This document shows, piece after piece, positions 1-5,026 of a stretch of 8,395 nt of DNA. The DNA lies in the NCBI GenBank assembly GCA_004292705.1, contig RDXA01000425.1:1-8395 (forward strand), given 5' to 3'. The notes beneath the pieces were generated by a model. That model saw nothing but the letters and a program-made list of their open reading frames with translations. It ran no database searches and was not told the DNA's origin. Numbering within the stretch: the first letter of the stretch is position 1; each line of letters opens with the position of its first letter. The DNA comes from Sphingomonadales bacterium (GTDB lineage: Bacteria; Pseudomonadota; Alphaproteobacteria; Sphingomonadales; Sphingomonadaceae). Both the position numbers and the translations under genes were made by a program.

Positions 1-25
1 GTATCCGCTCGAATTAGAGCCATAA

Positions 26-56
26 CCCACCCACCCCCTAACCCCGCCCCAACCCC
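26..56 (-). other. G-quadruplex motif spanning the stop codon of the DUF188 gene
   Basis: Read on the minus strand, this stretch has guanine tracts at 53-56 (4), 47-50 (4), 42-45 (4), 34-38 (5), 30-32 (3) and 26-28 (3). The first four are separated by loops of 2, 1 and 3 bases. Four tracts of at least four guanines with short loops is a strong intramolecular quadruplex pattern. The TAG stop of the DUF188 gene (38-40) lies in the third loop and the edge of the five-G tract. The structure would therefore form in the mRNA at the stop codon, or in the coding DNA strand. The motif is seen directly; folding and function are inferred. Confidence 0.6.
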
Positions 57-496
57 ACCAGCACCCGGTCGAGCTCCTGTAAAAACCGCGAGCGGTCCGC
101 CTTGCTGAACGGCGCGGGGCCGCCGCCGATCCCGTCCATCCCCGCCCGCAGGTCGGCCATGATCGCGCGGGTGGCGATGGCCCCGCCGATGCTGGCGGGG
201 GTGAATGCCTCGCCGTTGTGTTTCAGCACCCGCGCGCCCGCTTTCAGGCAGCGTTCGGCCAGCAATATGTCGGCGGTGATGACCACGGATCGCGCATCGG
301 CGGCTTCCGCGATCCAGTCATCGGCTGCATCAAAACTGTCCGACACCACCACGCGCTTGATGCGGGGGGACGCGGGGATGCGGAAGGGCGCGTTGCTGAC
401 CACGCGCACCTCGGCGCGGAACCGCTCGGCGACGCGATAGATCTCGTCCTTCACCGGGCAGGCGTCGGCATCGATCAGGATGGTGATGGTTGACAT
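38..496 (-). CDS. yaiI: YaiI/YqxD family protein (DUF188, PIN-like)
   Basis: This 152-residue protein belongs to the UPF0178/DUF188 family (YaiI in E. coli, YqxD in B. subtilis), and its length is normal for the family. The N-terminal strand carries the family signature ILIDADACPVK at about residues 6-16. Further family blocks are a VITADILLAERCLKAGA segment near residues 72-88, a GEAFTP motif near 95-100, and a C-terminal GGPAPFSKADRSRF block near 124-137 that leads into a final helix. The acidic residues in the DAD motif and the TAD segment suggest a PIN-like nuclease fold. The biochemical role of the family is not established. The ATG at 494-496 puts the signature at the expected distance from the N-terminus; the ribosome-binding site is weak. 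The gene stands alone, with no same-strand neighbour close upstream. Family assignment is firm; function is not. Confidence 0.93.
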   Translation of the reverse strand: MSTITILIDADACPVKDEIYRVAERFRAEVRVVSNAPFRIPASPRIKRVVVSDSFDAADDWIAEAADARSVVITADILLAERCLKAGARVLKHNGEAFTPASIGGAIATRAIMADLRAGMDGIGGGPAPFSKADRSRFLQELDRVLVGLGRG

Positions 497-773
497 GGCG
501 CCGCTCTAGCCGAGGGGGCGGCGCGTGGGGAGGGGGTGTTGCCGCCCCTTTCCTACTCCCGATCCCTTTGTCATGGTCGCCCCATGATTCTGCACCGCAA
601 CCGCTGCCTGCCCCGGCGCATGGCGACCGGCGCATCCAGCGGCTTCGCAACCGGGGCACTTTTTTCCGGTTCTGGACTGTGTCTCATGTGTCTCCAACAC
701 GCGCCGCTGCCCGGTGGCGGCCGGCGGGATTAGGTGATTGGGGCAAAGCGTGCTACATCCTCCCCCGCTGACG

Positions 774-802
774 TCGAAATTTGCGACGGACTTCGAAATT
801 TG
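774..802. repeat. Short direct repeat upstream of the cold-shock gene
   Basis: The 10-mer TCGAAATTTG occurs at 774-783 and again at 793-802, with start points 19 bases apart (close to two helical turns). Each copy is AT-rich in an otherwise GC-rich stretch. That spacing would place two bound protein units on the same face of the DNA. It could be a regulator site, or AT-rich promoter DNA. The repeat is seen directly; its role is inferred. Confidence 0.35.
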
Positions 803-860
803 TGCTCCGCCGCTTGCCACGGGTTCAGCCCACAGGCCCCGGCGTAAACCAGACGACGAC

Positions 861-938
861 TTCCTTTCATCGGACGATACGACGCACTATCTCGCTCGCA
901 TGTCGCGGGCGGGCCAATGATTGTTCTTGAAAGGAACA
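861..938 (+). promoter_or_regulatory. Possible RNA switch masking the cold-shock ribosome-binding site
   Basis: The ribosome-binding region at 928-936 (TGAAAGGAA) is the exact reverse complement of 861-869 (TTCCTTTCA), giving nine uninterrupted base pairs across a 58-base loop. The same region can instead form a local hairpin: 922-926 (TGTTC) pairs with 934-938 (GAACA), leaving TTGAAAG in the loop. The two structures exclude each other. Leaders of bacterial cold-shock mRNAs are known to change fold with temperature, so a thermoswitch is plausible. The complementarity is seen. The transcription start must lie upstream of 861 for this to matter, and I cannot locate it. Confidence 0.4.
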
Positions 939-942
939 CCCC

Positions 943-1152
943 ATGAGCAAGACCGGAACCGTGAAGTTCTTCAACACCGACAAGGGCTATGGCTTCATCC
1001 AGCCTGACGATGGTTCGTCGGACAGCTTCGTGCACATCACTGCCGTGCAGGCAGCGGGCATGCACAGCCTCGATAAGGACCAGCGCCTCAATTACGACCT
1101 CGAACAGGGTCGCAATGGCAAGGAAAGCGCCGTGAACCTCTCGGCTGCCTGA
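943..1152 (+). CDS. Cold-shock domain protein (CspA family)
   Basis: A 69-residue single cold-shock domain, the standard length for bacterial Csp proteins, which bind single-stranded nucleic acid and act as RNA chaperones in the cytoplasm. The N-terminal GTVKFFN strand is followed by the RNP1 motif KGYGFI (residues 14-19, with Tyr in place of the commoner Phe) and the RNP2-like SFVHI (28-32). The C-terminal part is less typical: where most CspA members have a motif ending in QAANV, this one has GKESAVNLSAA. A good ribosome-binding site, AAAGGAA at 930-936, lies six bases before the ATG. The gene has a long upstream region and ends in a strong terminator, so it is probably transcribed alone. 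Family assignment is secure. Whether it is cold-induced cannot be told from the protein; many alphaproteobacterial copies are not. Confidence 0.96.
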   Translation: MSKTGTVKFFNTDKGYGFIQPDDGSSDSFVHITAVQAAGMHSLDKDQRLNYDLEQGRNGKESAVNLSAA

Positions 1153-1165
1153 CACGAATACCGGG

Positions 1166-1198
1166 AGCGGGCCGCAGCGATGCGGCCCGCTGCCTTTT
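1166..1198 (+). terminator. Rho-independent terminator of the cold-shock gene
   Basis: A perfect 11-bp stem (1166-1176 with 1181-1191) is closed by a GCGA tetraloop of the stable GNRA class and followed after three bases by TTTT at 1195-1198. It starts 14 bases after the cold-shock stop codon. The next gene begins about 40 bases further on, so any transcript of that gene must read through the hairpin or start after it. Confidence 0.85.
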
Positions 1199-1238
1199 GC
1201 TGAATCCCGCCTACCCCCTCCCACAGCAGGACACCCCG

Positions 1239-1478
1239 ATGGCCCAGACCTACGAATTCTGTTGTGAGCGCGCCGATCAGGCCGCTGCGCTGGCCGAAGA
1301 GGCCACGCTCGAAAATGTGCGGATGCGCGAACTGCGCTCGGAGAAGACGTGGCGCGGGCTGGCCGAACAGGCGCGCAAGACCATCGAGGAACGCGACAAG
1401 GCCGAACGTGCCCGCGCCGAACGGCGTGCGGCAGAATGCCTGGCCACCGCCGAACTGGCGGACGACCCCGTGCATTGA
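1239..1478 (+). CDS. Small coiled-coil hypothetical protein
   Basis: A 79-residue, highly charged protein predicted to be almost entirely helical. Alanine, glutamate and arginine dominate, with heptad-like spacing from about residue 10 to 70 (for example EQARKTIEERDKAERARAER), suggesting a coiled coil. It has no signal peptide or membrane segment. Its pattern of an aromatic N-terminus, an ADQAAALAEEATLENVR stretch and an LRSEKTWRGLAEQA stretch resembles small uncharacterised proteins that I recall from sphingomonads; this is from memory and was not searched. I chose the ATG at 1239, preceded by AGCAGG. An upstream TTG at 1197 keeps the frame open but lies inside the preceding terminator. The gene follows the cold-shock gene on the same strand with that terminator between them. 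No function can be given. Confidence 0.75.
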   Translation: MAQTYEFCCERADQAAALAEEATLENVRMRELRSEKTWRGLAEQARKTIEERDKAERARAERRAAECLATAELADDPVH

Positions 1479-1488
1479 CAGGGGGCTG

Positions 1489-1502
1489 GCCTGCAAGCAG
1501 GC
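1489..1502. terminator. Short hairpin between convergent genes
   Basis: GCCTGC (1489-1494) and GCAGGC (1497-1502) are perfect inverted repeats with two bases between them. They lie in the 30-base gap between the stop of the coiled-coil gene (1478) and the stop of the leftward gene (1509). The position suits a bidirectional terminator, but there is no T-run on either side, so termination is uncertain. Confidence 0.35.
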
Positions 1503-1508
1503 GGGTGA

Positions 1509-2717
1509 TCACTCGCCTTTGCGGCCGAACACCTTGCTGCGCAGCCCGCGTCCCGACAGGCCGGGTAGCCCCGGATGGCTGGGGCTGGGCGCGCTGACCG
1601 GCACGGGCCGGGGCGTTTGCGGCGGCGGCGGGGGGCTGTCCCCCACCGCGCGCACTTCGAACCGGCCTCCGACCCCCTCGGCCAGCTTGCGCTTCTCGCC
1701 CCACTCATTGGCAAGCGCCATCTTGGCGTCCTGATCCGCGGGCATCAGCGCAGCGGGAAAGGCGCGGTCATCAAAGGCGTTCTGCTCGGGCACATGCTCG
1801 GGCGCGACAAAGTCGTAGTCAACGTGCTTGAGCGGTACCAGCTCGTAGAGCGGGACATCGCTCGGGGTGGCATCGCCGATCACTGCCCCGGTATCGTGGT
1901 GCAGGACGCGATAGGACTGGCTGCGGTCTTCGGGCCCAAAGGTGTCGCCATCGGGGATGATGTAGCCATTGGCCATCGTCGCAATCCGGAGGAAGGCGAG
2001 GATCGTCTCGAGATTGGCGGCCCACGGCAGGATGCTGGGCTGGATGACGACCTCGCGCCCCAGCCAGTGGCGCGCGCCGAAGGTGCGGATGCCGACCTTC
2101 GCGTCCTCGCCCGGCGCGGCGCGTGGACCGAACAGGACGGGATGGATGTGCAGCGGTCCCGGCACGTCAGTCGAGGCGGCGAGCTGATCGAACAGTTCGC
2201 CCCGCAGCAGCAGATCGTTCTGGGTCCAGTGCACCGCGAGCGGCATGGCATGCTCGATCGCGATCCGCGCCATCAGCGCCAGCACCTGCAGCCGCCGTTC
2301 GAACTGCGGCCGGTTCGCCCCCGAACGGGGACGGCCGATGGCGTCGAACATTGCCGCGATCTCGGGGTTCTCCTCCACCCCTGCGAACACCCCGTGCGAG
2401 ACTTCGAGCAGGATGTGGGTGCCCGACCGGGTGATCCGTTCGCGGATGTCGGGGGTGAGAATGCCGTTGTAGGGCGAAGACAGCGCAGGGCGGAACACCT
2501 CGGCCGCGCAGGGGCGATCAAGGTATTCGAAGGTTACCATCAACTCGTCGGCCGGATCGAACAGGCGGTAAAAGCGTCCCGGATTGGACTCGGACAGGCT
2601 GAAGCCGACGGGCGAGCGCATCCCCTCGATCCGGGTGAAGCTGCGCATGATCGCTTCGAGATCGTGCACCGGCCGGTCGAACAGCAGGGCGGCCTGCAAA
2701 CGGTTGGGGTAAAGCAT
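1509..2717 (-). CDS. Hypothetical protein, DUF4261-like, with proline-rich tail
   Basis: A 402-residue, apparently soluble protein with no signal peptide or membrane segment. The first 130 residues look like a mixed alpha/beta domain. A helical segment (about 140-160) leads into AVHW (161-164), and a second block follows at about 205-272 containing VGIRTFGARHWLGREVV and YIIPDGDTFGPEDRSQSY. A 'predicted helix, active-looking W, then G-DGDT' layout resembles DUF4261 proteins, a family of unknown function, but this match is from memory and only moderately certain. Residues 361-384 are a proline-rich low-complexity linker followed by a basic tail (RGLRSKVFGRKGE). The ATG at 2715-2717 has only a weak ribosome-binding site. 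The gene lies 70 bases downstream of the photolyase-like gene on the same strand and may share its transcript. Function unknown. Confidence 0.8.
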   Translation of the reverse strand: MLYPNRLQAALLFDRPVHDLEAIMRSFTRIEGMRSPVGFSLSESNPGRFYRLFDPADELMVTFEYLDRPCAAEVFRPALSSPYNGILTPDIRERITRSGTHILLEVSHGVFAGVEENPEIAAMFDAIGRPRSGANRPQFERRLQVLALMARIAIEHAMPLAVHWTQNDLLLRGELFDQLAASTDVPGPLHIHPVLFGPRAAPGEDAKVGIRTFGARHWLGREVVIQPSILPWAANLETILAFLRIATMANGYIIPDGDTFGPEDRSQSYRVLHHDTGAVIGDATPSDVPLYELVPLKHVDYDFVAPEHVPEQNAFDDRAFPAALMPADQDAKMALANEWGEKRKLAEGVGGRFEVRAVGDSPPPPPQTPRPVPVSAPSPSHPGLPGLSGRGLRSKVFGRKGE

Positions 2718-2779
2718 GGTGCGAGAAGCCCTGGCAATGGATGTCAGGGTGGGAGCTTACCGCGATGAGGTTAATCCCA

Positions 2780-2793
2780 CGTTGAGATCAACG
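2780..2793. repeat. Small palindrome over the stop codon of the photolyase-like gene
   Basis: CGTTGA (2780-2785) and TCAACG (2788-2793) are perfect inverted repeats separated by GA. The TGA stop of the leftward gene (2788-2790) lies within it. It could fold as a small hairpin at the 3' end of that mRNA or serve as a protein site in the 70-base gap before the next gene. There is no T-run, so it is not a typical terminator. It resembles an FNR/FixK half-site pair but lacks the correct four-base spacing. Confidence 0.3.
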
Positions 2794-4026
2794 CATGGTA
2801 CCGGTGATCCCGCATTCTGCCAGCAGGCTGTCAATCGCCTTGGCCACGCCGAAAAAGCCGGCCTTGGCAAGCGGCCAGGTGGCGCGGTCGAGATCGCCAA
2901 GCACTGCGACCACGCGGCCCTTTGCGGCGAGCGGGGCGATCTCGGGCCAGAGCGCATCGCGGGTCCATCCGGCGGGGAGATAGGGCAGCGCAATGCGATG
3001 GATACCCGCCTCGGCGAGCAGCGGGGCAAGCGGCTCGCCCGCGCGCCACGCGACCGCAGGGCAAGCGAAGGCAGTAGCAGCCTCGGCCATCCCGCTTGCC
3101 AGCGCGCCGGTGGCAAAGCTCTGCGCCGCCGTGCCGATGGCGCCGGGGGAGCGTGCTTCGGGCCGGGCGCCGCCGATCACCAGCGCGGGGCTCGCGGGCA
3201 GGGCGAGCGGCGCGTGGTGCGCAGCTTCGTCATGCAGCAACAGCGCGAAAGGCTCGGCGAGGTCAGCACTTGTCACAGGGCCGGGCAGATCGAGCCGTTG
3301 GCGGCCATAGTCCTGCGGCTCGCCGAGCGGCTCGGCATCGTCGGCCAGACCCTCGGCTGCCAGAGCGCCTCCGGGCCGCCCGGCGGTGTAGCGGGCGATG
3401 TTATCCGCACGGGCGAGGTAGTGCTTGCCTTTGGTATGGAGCCCCGCAACCCAGCGCCACGACAGCGTGTTGGACGCCGCATCGGCGTCCATCAGGTGCC
3501 GCAGGAAGAAATCAGCCCCCAGCCGCCAGTCGAGCCGGAGAGTGAAGATCCAGATGCTCGCAAACCACATCCGCGCGTGATTGTGGAGGTAGCCGGTCTC
3601 GACCAGTTCCCTCGCCCACACGTCGAAGGCTTCGATCCCGGTGCGGCCCTCGGTCGCTGCGGCGTAGGCGGTACGCAACCCGGCATTGCGCTCCAGCGCG
3701 GCAAGAGCGTCGTCACGGCCCTTGCGGTAATCACTCCAGATCGCCGGACGCTGTTCGAGATAGCCCTTGAAGTAGATCCGCCAGAACACCTCGGCGATGA
3801 ACTTTTCGCCTGCCCGCAAGGAATGCTGTGCCAGCACGGCATCGAGCACCTCGGGCGCTCCGATCAGCCCGGCGTGGAGCCAGGGGGACAGCTGCGAGAC
3901 ATTGCCGCGCCCGCCTTCGTGCGGGCCATCATCGGCATTGCGGGTTTCGGCATAGCGGCGGCCGGCTGCGGGGAGAAACTGGGTGAGGCGGGTCAGTGCG
4001 CGCGCCCGGGTCGGGGTAAAGTCCAT
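2788..4026 (-). CDS. Cryptochrome/photolyase-type FAD-binding protein lacking the N-terminal antenna domain
   Basis: A 412-residue relative of DNA photolyases and cryptochromes. The FAD-binding helical domain occupies residues 7-215 and starts almost at the N-terminus. Counted against E. coli PhrB, it keeps E79 and W82 (lesion-contact E274 and W277), the EGRTG loop (126-130), N149 and R152 (N341, R344), D180 and D182 (D372, D374), N186 (the N378 next to flavin N5) and W190 (W382). Of the electron-transfer triad, W190 and W167 (W359) are present, but no Trp sits at the W306 position; W338 is Tyr146. The usual antenna domain in front is absent. Instead about residues 255-405 look like an alpha/beta domain (see findings). 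The start is the ATG at 4024-4026, with no clear ribosome-binding site. The fold is secure. Whether it repairs DNA, binds single strands or signals is open; short photolyase-like proteins are known, from memory. Confidence 0.88.
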   Translation of the reverse strand: MDFTPTRARALTRLTQFLPAAGRRYAETRNADDGPHEGGRGNVSQLSPWLHAGLIGAPEVLDAVLAQHSLRAGEKFIAEVFWRIYFKGYLEQRPAIWSDYRKGRDDALAALERNAGLRTAYAAATEGRTGIEAFDVWARELVETGYLHNHARMWFASIWIFTLRLDWRLGADFFLRHLMDADAASNTLSWRWVAGLHTKGKHYLARADNIARYTAGRPGGALAAEGLADDAEPLGEPQDYGRQRLDLPGPVTSADLAEPFALLLHDEAAHHAPLALPASPALVIGGARPEARSPGAIGTAAQSFATGALASGMAEAATAFACPAVAWRAGEPLAPLLAEAGIHRIALPYLPAGWTRDALWPEIAPLAAKGRVVAVLGDLDRATWPLAKAGFFGVAKAIDSLLAECGITGTMR

Positions 4027-4130
4027 GCGCGGGCAACCCGTGCGGCCGCATCATGGTTCCCCGTCGGCACCCCTTTCCTGATGCGCCTGGCGGGCCTAAA
4101 GTGCCGCACAAGCATGGCGGGAGCACATTG
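4027..4130. promoter_or_regulatory. Divergent intergenic region, photolyase-like gene / lipoprotein
   Basis: This gap of about 104 bases lies between two divergent start codons and should hold both promoters. A short inverted repeat, CGGG (4030-4033) with CCCG (4037-4040), sits just before the leftward ATG, where a ribosome-binding site is otherwise missing. On the right, GGGAG at 4119-4123 serves the lipoprotein start. I could not pick out convincing -35/-10 elements. Confidence 0.45.
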
Positions 4131-4568
4131 ATGACAAGCGGCATGACTGGATTGGCGGCGCTGGCGGCCGTGGTGCTGACGGCGGCCTGCACTTCCGGGA
4201 CGGATGCGATCGACCCCGAAGGCAAGACCTTCGATGCGGTCGCGCCCGCAGAGGTCGTTACACTCACCGGAACCGAGCCATTCTGGAATGTCCGTATCGC
4301 AGGCAGCGAGGCGATTTGGACCACGCCCGAAAACCAGCCGGAGGGCACGCGCTTTGCCGTGACCCGCTTTGCCGGGAACAATGGCCTTGGCTTTTCCGGC
4401 ACAATGGCTGGCACGGCATTCACGGCCACGCTGACGCCGGGCGAGTGCAACGACGGGATGAGCGACCGGCGTTTCCCCTTCGTTGCCACTATCGCTTTGG
4501 GCGGGGAGACTTTGCAGGGCTGCGGCTATACTGATCGCCAGCCATACACGGGCGACCCTGCACCCTGA
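4131..4568 (+). CDS. Putative lipoprotein, COG3650-type
   Basis: A 145-residue exported protein. Residues 1-19 form a short hydrophobic signal segment ending at Cys20 (VVLTAAC), which I read as a lipobox. It is imperfect: Thr rather than Leu or Val occupies position -3, and the n-region has no Lys or Arg. The mature part opens with a short acidic linker, then carries LTGTEPFWNVRI (45-56) and C106-NDGMSDRRFPF with a second cysteine in QGCGYT (129-134). These are the landmarks of the COG3650 family, whose function is unknown; the two conserved cysteines may form a disulphide in the periplasm. The frame stays open back to 4053, but the ATG at 4131 has a well-placed GGGAG (4119-4123) and a proper signal sequence. 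The GFA-family gene follows 35 bases later and is probably co-transcribed. Confidence 0.8.
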   Translation: MTSGMTGLAALAAVVLTAACTSGTDAIDPEGKTFDAVAPAEVVTLTGTEPFWNVRIAGSEAIWTTPENQPEGTRFAVTRFAGNNGLGFSGTMAGTAFTATLTPGECNDGMSDRRFPFVATIALGGETLQGCGYTDRQPYTGDPAP

Positions 4569-4603
4569 GCGGCGCGGGGCCCAACACAGGGGAGAGATAC
4601 GCC

Positions 4604-5011
4604 ATGACCATGACCGGAGGCTGCCTGTGCGGCAAGGTGCGCTACACCTGCGATGCCGATCCGCTGCTGTGTGTCACCTGCCATTGCAAGAACTGCCAGC
4701 GTCAGGCGGGCAGCGCGCTGTCGGTGATCATTGGCGTTCCGGAAGAGGCGGTATCATTCGAAGGCGAACTCACCACCTACAACGACACGGGTGATAGCGG
4801 CGCGACCGTGCGGCGGCAGTTCTGCCCTGCCTGCGGTTCACCGGTGTTCACGCGCGTCGAAAGCCCTCCGGGAATGATGTTCATCAAGGCCGGGACGCTC
4901 GACGATACCAGCATCCTGAAGCCTGCGTTCCATTGCTATGCCAAGAGCAAGCAGGACTGGGTCGAGCTTGGCGATCTGCCCGCCTTCGAGACCGTGCCCC
5001 AAGGGCTATGA
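4604..5011 (+). CDS. GFA / CENP-V family zinc-binding protein
   Basis: A 135-residue protein of the family named after the glutathione-dependent formaldehyde-activating enzyme Gfa. It has the full cysteine set: CxC at 7 and 9, C26-H-C28-xx-C31, and CPACGS with C74 and C77. These fit two zinc sites in the beta-tent fold. Other family marks are GGCLCGKVRY at the start and the QxGSALS turn after the third motif. Most GFA-like paralogues have not been shown to act on formaldehyde or S-hydroxymethylglutathione, and no glutathione-dependent formaldehyde dehydrogenase gene is nearby, so I do not assign that reaction. The ATG at 4604 lies nine bases after AGGGGAG (4588-4594); a second ATG at 4610 is possible. 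The gene converges on the protease gene with a 15-base gap. Confidence 0.92.
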   Translation: MTMTGGCLCGKVRYTCDADPLLCVTCHCKNCQRQAGSALSVIIGVPEEAVSFEGELTTYNDTGDSGATVRRQFCPACGSPVFTRVESPPGMMFIKAGTLDDTSILKPAFHCYAKSKQDWVELGDLPAFETVPQGL

Positions 5012-5026
5012 AGCGGCTTTGAGAAC

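Larger units (their letters stand above)
497..942. other. Intergenic region with no convincing gene; cold-shock leader at its right end
   Basis: About 445 bases separate two divergent genes, the DUF188 gene and the cold-shock gene. Short open frames occur on both strands, for example an ATG at 584 giving 49 codons. None has a good ribosome-binding site or a recognisable product, and their composition is what GC-rich noncoding DNA gives by chance. The right part (roughly 730-942) should hold the promoter and leader of the cold-shock gene, including a direct repeat at 774-802 and a possible RNA switch at 861-938. A weak promoter-like pair, TTAGGT at 730 and CTACAT 17 bases later, is visible, but I would not rely on it. 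Confidence 0.5.

Noticed and set aside
1..37. Further gene or terminator at the left edge
   Set aside because: Only a 4-bp inverted repeat (GCTC/GAGC) is visible around an AT-rich loop, with no T-run and no coding signal.
584..733. Possible 49-codon gene on the plus strand between the DUF188 and csp genes
   Set aside because: It has no ribosome-binding site, no recognisable domain and a composition typical of chance open frames in GC-rich DNA.
730..1704. Minus-strand open frame of 324 codons crossing the csp and coiled-coil genes
   Set aside because: It covers the csp gene and its terminator, and its product is low-complexity Arg/Ala/Pro-rich.
1575..2768. Long plus-strand open frame (about 397 codons) over the 402-residue gene
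   Set aside because: It is antisense to a gene with clear protein-like features. It reads as Arg/Gly/Asp-rich shadow sequence caused by high GC at third codon positions.
2780..2793. FNR/FixK-type binding site
   Set aside because: The half-sites TTGA and TCAA are separated by two bases, whereas the known consensus has TTGAT and ATCAA four bases apart.
2716..4131. Long plus-strand open frame (471 codons) over the photolyase-like gene
   Set aside because: The opposite strand encodes unmistakable photolyase motifs. The plus-strand product has no domain-like pattern.
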